Positions 45,768 through 54,949 of a stretch of 64,000 nt of DNA are shown piece by piece. The stretch is from Tardiphaga sp. 709 (GTDB lineage: Bacteria; Pseudomonadota; Alphaproteobacteria; Rhizobiales; Xanthobacteraceae): assembly GCF_032401055.1 (NCBI RefSeq), contig NZ_CP135530.1, positions 1 to 64,000 on the forward strand, in the 5' to 3' direction. The stretch's first letter is position 1. Every line of letters starts with the position of its first letter. Position numbers and translations under genes: made by a program. The notes under the pieces are model-generated. The model was not told where the DNA came from. It made no database searches and saw only the letters and a program-made list of their open reading frames with translations.

Positions 45768-48764
45768 ATGCGGAGATGCTCAAACGCGGCCTTGGTGTGT
45801 CTAACTGTGAGTGTTGTTTCGGTGTCCGCTCTGCCGAACCACGGCGCTGCACATGCCCAGCAGGTGATCGCCAACGGCACCACGCAGAGCGCGAGTGGAA
45901 CGATCAACACGGGTGTGTTGACGCCCACGGCGGGATACGGGCTCTACGCACTTAATAATGGAATCATCGATAGCTTCAGCCCGCTGAGTGTAATCACAGG
46001 GGGCTCAGCCTCCCACGCGGCATACGCGCAGAGCGGCGGCAGTATCACGCTCTTCAGCGGCTCGTCCGTTTCGACCACCGGCGGAGGTGGAGTGGGTCTG
46101 TTCGCAACGGGGATCAACTCGATCGTCAATGCGACCGACACCACCGTCTTCACGACGGGTAGCAACGCCTACGGTGTCGAAGCGATACAGGGCGGGACCG
46201 TAAACCTTACCGGCGGTTCGGTCAGGACAACTGGCAGTATGGCCTGGGGTCTTTTTGCCTCTCAAGCCAACTCGACGATTAGTGCGACCAACGTGACCAT
46301 CAACACGACCGGGGGCGCGGGCTACGGAGCGCGGGCGATCGCAGCCGGGCATATCGCTCTCAATGGAGGCTCGATCACGACTTCCGGCAGCGGCGCCGAC
46401 GCCCTGATCACCATCGATAGCACCGCCACGATTGATGCGGCAAATGTCATTATCCGCACAAGTGGCCCAACGGCCAGCGGCGCCAACGGGTTCTACGGAA
46501 AGATGACGCTCGACAATCTTGCTGTCACGACGCTTGGCGACAACTCGCACGGAGCCAGGGCCGACAATGCCGGCTCCGTCGCAGTCACAGGAGGTGCGTT
46601 CACAACCTCTGGAGCCTCATCGTTCGGCCTGCTGGCGACACTGGGAAGTACGTTGACTGCAACCAATGCCACGGTGGAGACGACCGGGGCCAGTGGAATT
46701 GGCGCAAGCGCGCAATTTGGTGGCCATCTCGTCTTGAACGGTGGAACGATCACAACAACGGGCACATCGGCCGCAGGTCTTTTCTCGGTCGGGTTGCTTT
46801 CGGCTCTATCGGCCACGCCAGCGGTTCCGACAGCACTCATATTGCTCGACGACGCCGCAACGCCTTCTGCCGGTCCAACCGGCTCAACTCTCACTGCGAA
46901 CGGTGTGACAGTCAGAACATCCGGAACCGGATCTCATGGTGCGAGCGTCCGCGGCGGAAGCAGTCTTGCGTTGAACGACAGCACCCTGACCGTTTCTGGA
47001 GCGGGCGGCGCCGCGCTGTATTCTTCGGCCTACGATGCGGGGGCCAGTATTGCGCAGATTTCAAACAGCACCCTCAGTTCAGCCCAGGGCGCAGGTATCC
47101 GGACCTCCGGCACGACGCTGAATGCAACAATCCTTGGTTCCTCCCTCGCCGGAAATCCGAATCTCCTGGAAGTCGTTGCCAATGGAACGCTGAACTTGAT
47201 AGCAGCGTCTTCGACACTTACCGGCGCAGCGGTGACGGACGCGGGAAGCACGTCAAATTTGACATTGCAAAATGCAACGACGTGGAAGATGACCGGCAAC
47301 TCCAACGTTTCCAATCTTAGCAACACGTCGAGCTTGATCGATTTTGCACCGCCGTCGGGCGGGGCGTTCAAGACGCTGAGCGCCATCAACTATACGGGCG
47401 TCGGCGGAACCATCGGATTGAATACGTTCCTCGACACGGATGGTGCGCCATCCGACAGGCTCTCCATCAACGGCGGGACCGCAACGGGTGATACGTCATT
47501 GCGCGTGACAAACGCAGGTGGCGGCGGCGAGCTGACCGTTGGCAATGGCATCCTTGTCGTCGACACGACCAACGGCGGCAGGACGGCGCCGACTGCATTC
47601 AAGCTCGCTGGACCGGTCGTGGCTGGCCCCTTCGAATATACGCTCCATCGCAGCAGCGCAGATGCCAGCAACACGCAAGCATGGTATCTCCGCTCGACGC
47701 TCGATTGTAGTCTCGCCCCCAACGCAGCGGTATGCCCGTCGCCGCCGGGACCAGCACCGCAACCGCCGGTGCCGAACTTCCGGCCGGAGACCTCCCTTTA
47801 TGCTGCGGTGCCTGCGATGGCCCTGCTCTACGGACGGAACCTCCTTGATACGCTGCACGAGCGTGCAGGCGAGCCGTATGACGTCGGTGGGCGCACTGAT
47901 CCGAACGCCGATGCGCCCTTTATCGGAGGCTGGGGCCGTTTTATCGGCATGACCGGGCGGCGCGACGGGGACGCGCGCGGCGTTTATGGCACCGGCCCGC
48001 AGTACGCATATAATTTCCTTGGCCTTCAGGCTGGCCAAGACTTTGTGCGCCGCGAACACAGCGACGGCAGCCGAGATCATCTCGGTTTATATTTTGCGCT
48101 CGGCGGGGCCTATGGGCGAGTTACCCATTATGACGGCATCACCGGTGAAAGTGACGTCAAGGGCTACAGCCTCGGCGGTTACTGGACTCATTTTGGCGCG
48201 ACTGGTTGGTATTTCGACACTGTGCTGCAGGGCACCTGGTTTGACGTGACCAGCAACGCCAATCGTGGTCTACCCTCGCTCACCACCGATGGGGCGGGTA
48301 TCGGCGGATCGGTCGAGGCCGGCTATCCGATCAACTTGCGCCACGGATTTTTCATCGAGCCACAGGTCCAGGTCGTCTATCAGGCGATTGATTTCGCCGG
48401 TAGCCGTGACGTCGGCGCCCAGGTTCGCTTCGACAAAGTCGATTCGTTAGCAAGCCGGATCGGCGCGCGTATTGGGCGAGACTGGAACATCGGTGATGAC
48501 GCCATCCGTCGTCGCTTAACGGCGTGGATCCGTCCAAGCCTCTGGCACGAATTTCGCGGAAATCCCCTGACCGAGTTTTCGTCCGATACCGGCTTCACCC
48601 CTTTCCAAGCCACACTCAACGGCACGTGGGGCGAATTGAACGCCGGCGTCAGCGGCCAGATGAATTCCAATGCCACCCTTTTTGCCCACGTCTCCTATCA
48701 AGCTCGCTTTGAAGGGAAAAGCTACGCCTACAACGGCAAAATTGGAGCTCGCTTCAATTGGTGA
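45768..48764 (+). CDS. Autotransporter (type Va) with repetitive passenger
   Basis: A 998-residue protein. A signal peptide (MRRCSNAALVCLTVSVVSVS, ending GAAHA) is followed by a passenger of about 650 residues built from repeats of roughly 55-65 residues rich in Thr, Ser, Gly and Asn (for example GGSVRTTGSMAWGLFASQ and GGSITTSGSGADALITI), which would fold as a beta-helix. A Pro-rich linker (CPSPPGPAPQPPVPNF) leads to a C-terminal beta-barrel of about 280 residues ending IGARFNW, with the terminal aromatic residue needed for outer-membrane insertion. ATG 45768 was chosen from GGAG spacing and signal shape; an ATG at 45699 would lengthen the N-terminus. Likely an adhesin or surface protein. Confidence 0.9.
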   Translation: MRRCSNAALVCLTVSVVSVSALPNHGAAHAQQVIANGTTQSASGTINTGVLTPTAGYGLYALNNGIIDSFSPLSVITGGSASHAAYAQSGGSITLFSGSSVSTTGGGGVGLFATGINSIVNATDTTVFTTGSNAYGVEAIQGGTVNLTGGSVRTTGSMAWGLFASQANSTISATNVTINTTGGAGYGARAIAAGHIALNGGSITTSGSGADALITIDSTATIDAANVIIRTSGPTASGANGFYGKMTLDNLAVTTLGDNSHGARADNAGSVAVTGGAFTTSGASSFGLLATLGSTLTATNATVETTGASGIGASAQFGGHLVLNGGTITTTGTSAAGLFSVGLLSALSATPAVPTALILLDDAATPSAGPTGSTLTANGVTVRTSGTGSHGASVRGGSSLALNDSTLTVSGAGGAALYSSAYDAGASIAQISNSTLSSAQGAGIRTSGTTLNATILGSSLAGNPNLLEVVANGTLNLIAASSTLTGAAVTDAGSTSNLTLQNATTWKMTGNSNVSNLSNTSSLIDFAPPSGGAFKTLSAINYTGVGGTIGLNTFLDTDGAPSDRLSINGGTATGDTSLRVTNAGGGGELTVGNGILVVDTTNGGRTAPTAFKLAGPVVAGPFEYTLHRSSADASNTQAWYLRSTLDCSLAPNAAVCPSPPGPAPQPPVPNFRPETSLYAAVPAMALLYGRNLLDTLHERAGEPYDVGGRTDPNADAPFIGGWGRFIGMTGRRDGDARGVYGTGPQYAYNFLGLQAGQDFVRREHSDGSRDHLGLYFALGGAYGRVTHYDGITGESDVKGYSLGGYWTHFGATGWYFDTVLQGTWFDVTSNANRGLPSLTTDGAGIGGSVEAGYPINLRHGFFIEPQVQVVYQAIDFAGSRDVGAQVRFDKVDSLASRIGARIGRDWNIGDDAIRRRLTAWIRPSLWHEFRGNPLTEFSSDTGFTPFQATLNGTWGELNAGVSGQMNSNATLFAHVSYQARFEGKSYAYNGKIGARFNW

Positions 48765-48873
48765 CATTTAAAGTCGGCACGAGGCGATGCGGCGATCGGC
48801 GGACCAGATTTCGTCCGTGACGCTTCCGGGGCTGCGACTGCAAATTCTCAAGCTGCTCCAAGGGAGAAGCCCA

Positions 48874-50109
48874 ATGCTGTCGAAGTCATTGCGAGCACAA
48901 ATCGGAATCTTGATCCTCGCGACGAGTATCATCCAACTCGCTAATGGCTTCTTCGGAACTTTCATCTCCCTGCGTGTCGCGGTCGAGGACTTCGGCCCAA
49001 CCGTATCTGGCCTGGTGCTCAGCAGCTATTTTGCTGGCTTCACACTGGGCGCGTTGCGATGCGAGCGGATCATCGAACGGGTTGGGCACATCCGAGCCTA
49101 TGCCGCCTTCGCGGGAATGGTCGTCGCCGCGACCACGGCGATGCCGTTGCTGGCAGGGCCGTTGCCTTGGTTCATCCTGCGTGCAGTCATCGGTTTTGGT
49201 TGCTCTGGTATCTTCGTCGCTACCGAGAGCTGGCTCAACGCCAAGGCCGAGCCAGCTGAGCGCGGGCGGATCTTCTCTGTTTATATGTTCGGCACGTTCC
49301 TCGCCCTTGCCTTGGGACAGCTACTGATCGGCCAGGCCGCGGTTGAAACGGCAGAACCCTTCAATGCGATCGCGGTCCTGTTCGCTGTGGCGCTAGTCAT
49401 CGTGAGTACGACGTGGGCGGAACCGCCTCGCCGAACCGCGTCGTCCTCGCTTGCGCTTGGGCAGTTGTGTCGGGCTGCGCCTCTCGCAGTCGCCGGCTGC
49501 ATGGCCAGCGGCCTGATCAGCGCCAGTTTTTACTCGCTTGTTCCCGCATGGATGCAGGATGAAGGGATAGCGCGCGAGACGATAGCAATTTTCATGTTGT
49601 TCGCTGTGCTTGGCGGGCTCGCATTCCAAGTTCCGATCGGCCGGTTGTCGGATCGGTTCGACAGGCGCATCGTGTTGTCGGTACTGAGCTTCGGTTTTGC
49701 CGCCACCGCTATCGCGGTCGTCAGTTTGCCGCACTCTCGCGCAGTAATTTTGCCCGCCGCGGCCCTGCTCGGCGGCTTCATGTCGACCATGTATCCGGTC
49801 TGTGTCGCCAACGCACATGACCAAATGCCGGCCGATCAGGTTGTTGCAGTGACCGGCCGGCTCATCTTGGTTAGCGGGCTAGGCTCGATCCTTGGCCCGC
49901 TGATCGGCACGAGTGTGATGGCGCGCTTCGACATCGACGGCGGGTTCTATTTAATGGCCGCTGTCAGCATGCTGTTGGCCCTCTTGGCCGTAGCCCGTGG
50001 CTTAGTAACGGCGCCGCCGATACATCAAGAGCGAACCTTCGAAATCCTAACGCCGCAGGCAACGTCGCTCGCGCACGTTTCGGCTCGCCGGAGTGCAAAA
50101 AACTACTGA
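48874..50109 (+). CDS. Major facilitator superfamily transporter
   Basis: A 411-residue protein with 12 membrane helices and typical MFS motifs in both halves (SGLVLSSYFAGFTLGALRCE in the first half, QVPIGRLSDRFDRRIVL between TM8 and TM9). It is YcaD-like: FVATESWLNAKAEPAERGRI is characteristic of that group. The substrate is unknown. ATG 48874 follows an AGGGAG site; an earlier ATG at 48787 adds 29 residues that do not look like a membrane protein start. It stands alone between the autotransporter and a degraded region. Confidence 0.88.
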   Translation: MLSKSLRAQIGILILATSIIQLANGFFGTFISLRVAVEDFGPTVSGLVLSSYFAGFTLGALRCERIIERVGHIRAYAAFAGMVVAATTAMPLLAGPLPWFILRAVIGFGCSGIFVATESWLNAKAEPAERGRIFSVYMFGTFLALALGQLLIGQAAVETAEPFNAIAVLFAVALVIVSTTWAEPPRRTASSSLALGQLCRAAPLAVAGCMASGLISASFYSLVPAWMQDEGIARETIAIFMLFAVLGGLAFQVPIGRLSDRFDRRIVLSVLSFGFAATAIAVVSLPHSRAVILPAAALLGGFMSTMYPVCVANAHDQMPADQVVAVTGRLILVSGLGSILGPLIGTSVMARFDIDGGFYLMAAVSMLLALLAVARGLVTAPPIHQERTFEILTPQATSLAHVSARRSAKNY

Positions 50110-50756
50110 TGCCTCTCTTATCCCTGATCACGCTGGCCATGCCCATTCGGGGCCGGTCCGCCGCTTGTCGCCGCGGGGTTTCCCGCCGGACCGCCAGTGG
50201 CCTCTGCGGTCGATCCGGCTCCGCCCGCGCTCGACCCGCCGCTTGCTCCATCGCTTCCTCTGCCGCCGCTACTTCCTCCGCCGCTCCCAAAAACGCTCCG
50301 GGTTCTCTGACGTCAATCTGTGGATATCACTATTCCGATAACGGCAAGCGTCCTTGCTGCGGCCTCAAAGCGACTTCGCGTACAACCATTCTATCCCGCT
50401 CTTTGCCGCGACATTGTGCTCGCTTCCGACGATGGTGTGATCCCGTTGGCTAAGAGAGAATGACACTTGGGTTCGTAGGATGCTTTGGCAAAAATCAGGT
50501 TCTGGCTAGAGGAACTCGAACCGGCTCGCATCTGCGAGCATGGAATGGCTTTGCCCGGCCATTCGAAGTGTGCTGAACTGGTCGCACATGCTTCGCGGAG
50601 ACCGCACCTGTGCCTGATCATTCCAAGGCGGACCAGGCCAACGGCTTCGCTCGCTTTTTGGAGATATCGCCAACAAAACATCGCAGGCGGCAGGCCGGGC
50701 CAGCACCTTCATGCGGGCTTCGGCCGTGGTGGTCATTTGGGCGGTCACGGGTCCGC
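50110..50756. other. Degraded region, no intact gene
   Basis: No intact gene was found. The minus strand near 50130-50290 reads as a Gly/Ser/Ala-rich open frame (GSGGGSSGGRGS-like) with no start codon, perhaps the tail of a lost small exported protein. The rest is too degenerate to assign. Confidence 0.35.
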
Positions 50757-50850
50757 TTCGATATCGATGGCGCGCACATGCTCAAGACCGCATGTGAGAT
50801 GGGCTTGGAAGGAGTCGTCTCGAAGCGGCGTGATAGCCGGTACACACCTG
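50757..50850 (+). pseudogene. Remnant of ATP-dependent DNA ligase (LigD-type)
   Basis: Thirty-one codons read FDIDGAHMLKTACEMGLEG and then VVSKRRDSRYTPG. This matches the region around motif IV/V of ATP-dependent DNA ligases of the LigD/LigC group, where GLEGxVSKRRDSxYxxG is strongly conserved. No catalytic KxDG motif or flanking domain is recognisable on either side, so only a short fossil remains. Its origin is one of the multiple ligD-like genes common in Rhizobiales. Confidence 0.7.
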
Positions 50851-51256
50851 GAACACTCGACGGTTTACTACCAGCCAGCGGAGACCTAAAGAGCTTTCAA
50901 ACTTCCATTGGGTGGTAGATGCGAAAGGCGATAACGAGGTCCCTACTCCGTGGGAGAAATGGTGGTCGACGTTCATTAAGCCCGCATTTCAATCGAAATT
51001 TGCGTTTAACCCTTTGGCCTCTATTAAGTGCGGCGACTACTCCCACATGGATCGCTTTCATATGCGTGAGATATCCGAATTTCATAGACGGGTTTTGAAC
51101 CCGCAGCCTGGCGGACCACCCCCTTTAGACCCTTGTAAAGTTCTTTCAGAGAGCCTCCGACCCTCCAGACGGCATCATCGAAGACGGAAATCCGGCTCGG
51201 GCGCTCGGTAGACGAGAAGCTATCTTGGCATTCCCCGCCCGCATTTTCGCGATCAA

Positions 51257-51454
51257 TCAGAAGGTCGCCGGTTGTAGTCGCGCACCGGATGATTTAGACA
51301 GCGTCAGCGTTGCTGCGCCCATGACGCCGAAGGCAATCGCAATCATCTTCAGCGAAAGCCGCTCGCGCAGGAACACGGCAGCGAGTCGCGCAGCCAGAGG
51401 CGGAAACAGGCTGAGCAGTAACACCGCATGGGCGGCGCTGGTGCCATAACGCAA
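51257..51454 (-). pseudogene. Remnant of EamA/DMT-family transporter (C-terminal end)
   Basis: The frame encodes AHAVLLLSLFPPLAARLAAV, then FLRERLSLKMIAIAFGVMGA and a short tail. This is the last pair of helices of EamA (drug/metabolite) transporters, with the typical AAVFLxERLSLKMI segment before TM10. About 230 residues of the protein are absent upstream, where the 21-bp repeat region begins. It is therefore a truncated remnant, cut off at its 5' side close to position 51460. Confidence 0.72.
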
Positions 51455-51503
51455 ACTTCGTCAATGAATGTTGCATGCAACCCGAAAGCAGTTGCGCAAA
51501 TGC

Positions 51504-51629
51504 GATTCAAACATGCATAAGCGCGATTCAAAGCATCATATGGTCGTTACAAGCATCGATATAATCGATTCAAAGTCCGATAACGCCGATTCAAAACTCG
51601 AGACACGCGTTGCGACATGTATGGCGTCA
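51504..51629 (+). repeat. 21-bp degenerate tandem repeat, cluster 1 (six units)
   Basis: Units start at 51504, 51525, 51546, 51567, 51588 and 51609, exactly 21 bp apart, each opening with GATTCAAA or GTTRCRAN. The repeats keep one frame and translate as heptads beginning DS or V(T/A): DSNMHKR, DSKHHMV, VTSIDII, DSKSDNA, DSKLETR, VATCMAS. The leader CAGTTGCG lies 13-15 bp before the first unit. It sits inside an ORF from ATG 51468 (63 codons). Confidence 0.8.
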
Positions 51630-51807
51630 GTCTATCCATCCGGCTGGATCGCTTTTTAACGTCGCAGGCTTTGCGGGAACGTTAATAGCAGTGTCGGCAC
51701 ACCGCCTTGATGCGTACAGGCATCGTCTCACGTTGCTGAAAACCGGAGACAACGTTCAGAGACATCGATTGCAGTTGTCGCCAGCGCGGAAACAGTTGCG
51801 TATTCTC

Positions 51808-51912
51808 GATTCAAAGATTGAGACCAGCGATTCAATATCTAAAACTTCCGTTGCAAAGTTCAAGATTGGTGTTGCGAAGTTCAACATTTTTGATTCAGCC
51901 GTGGAAGATATA
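51808..51912 (+). repeat. 21-bp degenerate tandem repeat, cluster 2 (five units)
   Basis: Units start at 51808, 51829, 51850, 51871 and 51892, exactly 21 bp apart. They translate in one frame as DSKIETS, DSISKTS, VAKFKIG, VAKFNIF, DSAVEDI. The same leader CAGTTGCG occurs 13-15 bp upstream as in cluster 1, and translates as RKQLR in both. The frame (51610-51921) differs from that of cluster 1. Confidence 0.8.
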
Positions 51913-52143
51913 GGTCGCTGAACGGATCACCCCTCCCCTAGGAAACGGCGCTCGCGATGTGCACTGCGCCTGCGATATCGTTCCGGCAGAATTCCGGAAC
52001 TGCGTCGGCCTTCCTGCTCGGCTCAAACGGGCGGCGCGTCGCCGGCGCGGATTGGTTTCTTGCAACGTGAGGGGGCAGACTGGAATCGCTGAGACATATG
52101 CGCGGGAGGCGGCAGCGTCGCCAGCGCGCCCAAAGGAGAAGAG

Positions 52144-52476
52144 ATGCGAATATCGAGAATGACGCGCCTGAGCGAGCAAGCCCGTTATCAGCGGAGCTAC
52201 CGCGCGGAGCAGAAGGTGCTGCGCAAACCGTCGCGCGACGATGTCGCACGCGTGGCATTGCACGTGATGATCGCTGATATGCTCGAGCGGAATGAGGACG
52301 GCGAACTCGCCGCGCTGTGCGAGGCACTGGTGACCCGCCTTGTCGATCTGGGCTTCGACCGAGGTGCCGCGTATTGCCGCGTAGACGATCTCGTGGAGCG
52401 CTATGCCGATGGGTGGGCACCTCAGCGCAAGCCCCATCTCACGACGCCGAGCATGGTTGACGCCAGCGAGATTTGA
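52144..52476 (+). CDS. Hypothetical protein
   Basis: A 110-residue protein, largely helical and charged (RMTRLSEQARYQRSYRAEQK, then DDVARVALHVMIADMLERN). No recognised domain. A good ribosome-binding site (AAAGGAG) precedes the ATG at 52144, and codon usage resembles surrounding intact genes, unlike the degraded DNA just upstream. It resembles small accessory proteins of integrative elements and lies about 570 bp before the ParA-like cassette. Function unknown. Confidence 0.65.
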   Translation: MRISRMTRLSEQARYQRSYRAEQKVLRKPSRDDVARVALHVMIADMLERNEDGELAALCEALVTRLVDLGFDRGAAYCRVDDLVERYADGWAPQRKPHLTTPSMVDASEI

Positions 52477-53051
52477 TCCTCTCCCCCCATTACTGGAGCA
52501 AACGGCGTTTGTCTTTGAATCGCCCCCGCACCGGTTCTCGAAGCCGCTCTCCTACGGGATTTGGTGGATGTAGAACAGCGCCAATCCGGATCGATCCGGT
52601 CGTCCCGCAGAGTGATCTGCTACCTTGGACCCACAGCTTGCCAAGATTGTTGACCAAGCTCAGCGGCTGGAAGGCCGGTCCACAAAATGGGAAATAGATC
52701 CTAGACAGACGAATGAGATCCTGCCAGGTTGCAGCCCTCACAAAGGAGAGCTGCCGATGTTGCCCGAGTTTGCCCGATATGATCGACCAAATGGTGGCCC
52801 TCCGCCCCGCGTTGCGCCGGCATGCCGCAATCCTGATCGGAAAACGGACACATATCGGCTCGCCCGAGGACTTCATGCAGCTAGACCGGAGGTGGGAAAT
52901 GCACGCCCGTCTTTCCACCCTCGTCGAGCTGCGTGAGGATACGAGAATGGCCATGCGAATCTGTCTCGTCGCGCGCCGAGTCCTTGTCAACAATTGGACC
53001 GTCGCGACATCGATTACCGTTGGAACAACCATTCGTTAACGGGGGAATCCT
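52477..53051. other. Intergenic stretch, no certain gene
   Basis: About 575 bases. A frame around 52778-53039 contains LRPALRRHAAILIGKR followed by SPEDFMQ, faintly like the start of an ECF sigma factor (conserved AEDLVQ), but the rest does not continue the family. No other gene was recognised. Confidence 0.35.
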
Positions 53052-53738
53052 TTGTCGGCACCAGTATTCGTCCTCCACGGCAGTAAAGGCGGCTGCGGCC
53101 GCAGCGCGTCAGCCGTCATTCTCGCGACCGGCTTGGCCGCGCTGGGTTGGAAACCGCTGCACATCCAAGTGACTTTGGATGGTGTTCCCCCCGTCATCGC
53201 TGGCGCTGAAAGCGTGCCATTTCGAACCGCCTGGGTCCCTGATGAAGATGTCGCTACATACAGGCCAATCATGAATGCGATCGTCCAACATTCCGATTGT
53301 CGGGCGATCGTTGTCGATATGACGCGTGTGCCGATCTGGGAGCTGGTGCTCAACGACCCTGCCGTCGTCATTTTTCCCGTGCGCCGGGAGGCCTATGAGA
53401 TCGAAACCGCGCTGATCGACTACAGGGATTTCGATCGTTATCTGCGCTCGAAGGGCTTTGCGCCGCACCCATGGACGCCACCTGACAAGCGTCACCGTCC
53501 GAAGTTTTTGATGCCGGTGTCGTGGCCGAAAAACATGAGCGATGACCATGTAGCGGCAAAGATCGCGCAGCATGATCCGGAGCCGGGCACGCCGCTGTCG
53601 TTTCTGATGCCGGGCATTCCAGAACTTCCGGAAGACGACCTGCACGATCTAATCAATACGAATCGTTTCAAGTGCAGTCAGACCATCCGCAAAGCCGCCG
53701 TTGAGATCGCCCAGGCGGCCATTAACTCTAGGGACTGA
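53052..53738 (+). CDS. ParA/MinD-like P-loop protein with degenerate Walker A
   Basis: A 228-residue protein of the ParA/MinD/CobQ fold. The deviant Walker A of this family (KGGxGKT/S) appears as SKGGCGRSAS at residues 10-19: the first, signature Lys is kept but the second Lys is Arg. The Walker B-like strand is AIVVDMTRVP and the usual DTPPG is absent. The C-terminal half (FDRYLRSKGFAPHPWTPPDK, then RPKFLMPVSWPK) has no known family. Nucleotide hydrolysis is doubtful. TTG 53052 is the likely start, with GGGGG upstream. The next gene's ATG follows the stop with no gap. No parB or rep gene is nearby, so a plasmid-partition role is unproven. Confidence 0.75.
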   Translation: MSAPVFVLHGSKGGCGRSASAVILATGLAALGWKPLHIQVTLDGVPPVIAGAESVPFRTAWVPDEDVATYRPIMNAIVQHSDCRAIVVDMTRVPIWELVLNDPAVVIFPVRREAYEIETALIDYRDFDRYLRSKGFAPHPWTPPDKRHRPKFLMPVSWPKNMSDDHVAAKIAQHDPEPGTPLSFLMPGIPELPEDDLHDLINTNRFKCSQTIRKAAVEIAQAAINSRD

Positions 53739-54074
53739 ATGCTCGTAATCAAAAAAGATCGCCCGGTCGATATCGCTAAGATTGTCGCGGAAGTGCACCG
53801 GATCGACCGGCTATCGATCGACCTGATGATGCTCGTCGACGGGCACTACAACGTCCCGAACGATGCCCCTATCATCGACCAATGGAGCCTGGCCCCGTCG
53901 CCGCCGTCGGTCTGCCTGACGGGCTTGGGGTCAGGCCACCCGCTCCTTCCAGGAAACAGCCGCGGTATCGTAACGAGCGATCTCGCGCTGATCGCCGAGG
54001 ACGTGGGGGTCGCACGCACAATGAGCCGTTGGTATCGGCTCGGCCGACCCGCAGGGAGCACCCAGTCGTCATGA
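53739..54074 (+). CDS. Hypothetical protein of ParA-like cassette
   Basis: A 111-residue protein beginning directly after the stop of the ParA-like gene (TGA-ATG). Its N-terminal half is charged and helical (KDRPVDIAKIVAEVHRIDRL, then DLMMLVDGHYNVP); the second half is Pro/Gly/Ser-rich. No known family. Its stop overlaps the start of the next gene (ATGA), so the three genes form one translationally coupled unit. Function unknown. Confidence 0.65.
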   Translation: MLVIKKDRPVDIAKIVAEVHRIDRLSIDLMMLVDGHYNVPNDAPIIDQWSLAPSPPSVCLTGLGSGHPLLPGNSRGIVTSDLALIAEDVGVARTMSRWYRLGRPAGSTQSS

Positions 54075-54286
54075 GCGAAAGCAGTGATCCTGACGAAGCC
54101 GCGACCAAGGAATTCCTCGCAAAACCACCGGCACCGAACATGAGCAACGGGCATTTCGCCGAGAGGATGAGCTTGGCGGCCTTCCGGACGGCGTCCATCG
54201 AGGGCGCCCGGGGATCGGTCGGGTGGACCGGGACGACCGAAACCTTGGTGGAATCTTATGACCGGTGGCATCCAAGGCGCGCCTAA
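54071..54286 (+). CDS. Small hypothetical protein of ParA-like cassette
   Basis: A 71-residue acidic-to-neutral protein (MSESSDPDEAATKEFLAKPP), starting inside the stop of the upstream gene (ATGA overlap). Its composition, with many Ala, Glu, Arg, Thr and Pro, gives no clue to function, and no family is recognised. The coupling to the ParA-like gene argues that it is real. It converges with the next gene and overlaps its end by 4 bases. Confidence 0.6.
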   Translation: MSESSDPDEAATKEFLAKPPAPNMSNGHFAERMSLAAFRTASIEGARGSVGWTGTTETLVESYDRWHPRRA

Positions 54287-54720
54287 GTTGCTCGTCGGAA
54301 GCGACCCTGCGACACTTTCGTCGCCAGTCCGGGGCGTCCGAAAGCCCAGAGGGTCAGCAACACGCCCACAAGGGCCGGTGACGAGACGGCAGCGAAATCT
54401 CGAATGAGTGCCGAGGGTTCACAAATTCCGACTGCAACCTCCCAAACATGAAAGAGTGCGTGCACCAAAAGCCACAACGTTGCAGAACACCACAATGCGC
54501 GACGATATTCAGGCTTCGCGGCCCCAACTGCGAACGCGAAGGAATTGAATAGAAAGATCAATCCGATGTCGCGAAGAAAGTGTTGGTTGAAGGGGCCTGT
54601 CGTAGTGACGCCAGGTATGGCCATGTACCAATCCAGCGGTGCAACGAGCATGAAAATGCCGTTCGCGGCCATCAAACCGCTCAGAAGTGCTGCGCTTCCC
54701 AGAATCAGTTTGGTAATCAT
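54283..54720 (-). CDS. Four-helix membrane protein, unknown family
   Basis: A 145-residue protein with four predicted membrane helices (residues about 5-27, 49-68, 76-98 and 110-130: LILGSAALLSGLMAANGIFM, IGLIFLFNSFAFAVGA, ALWCSATLWLLVHALFHVWE, SPALVGVLLTLWAFG). His and Glu lie in helix 3 (ALFHVWEVA). No established family was recognised. The gene stands between the ParA-like cassette (convergent) and the FixJ-like regulator. Confidence 0.75.
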   Translation of the reverse strand: MITKLILGSAALLSGLMAANGIFMLVAPLDWYMAIPGVTTTGPFNQHFLRDIGLIFLFNSFAFAVGAAKPEYRRALWCSATLWLLVHALFHVWEVAVGICEPSALIRDFAAVSSPALVGVLLTLWAFGRPGLATKVSQGRFRRAT

Positions 54721-54949
54721 CGTCTAGTCTCCATTCACAATCGGACCATCCCGGCTGCCTTGGCTGTAGGCCCCCGCAGTCGCGTATTGCGGTCCGGCAC
54801 CGGCGAAGATGCACGATGCGCACCTCCTTTGCCTTGCGGCCATCTTGAGGTTCGACTGAAGTTTGCTTGGAATTTCGTCCAGCGATCGATGACCAAGTGG
54901 ATTAGGTCAAGGCGTTGCAAAGGTTGAGTGCACCGTTTAGCAACATCGA

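Noticed and set aside
50130-50300. Gly/Ser-rich minus-strand frame
   Set aside because: Has no start codon or signal peptide and could be composition bias; not called as a gene.
51085-51130. CGGGTTTTGAACCCG palindrome resembling a tRNA T-arm
   Set aside because: No acceptor, D or anticodon arms fold around it, so it is not a tRNA.
52778-53039. Possible ECF sigma factor start
   Set aside because: Only LRPALRRHA and PEDFMQ resemble the family; the following residues do not continue it in any frame.
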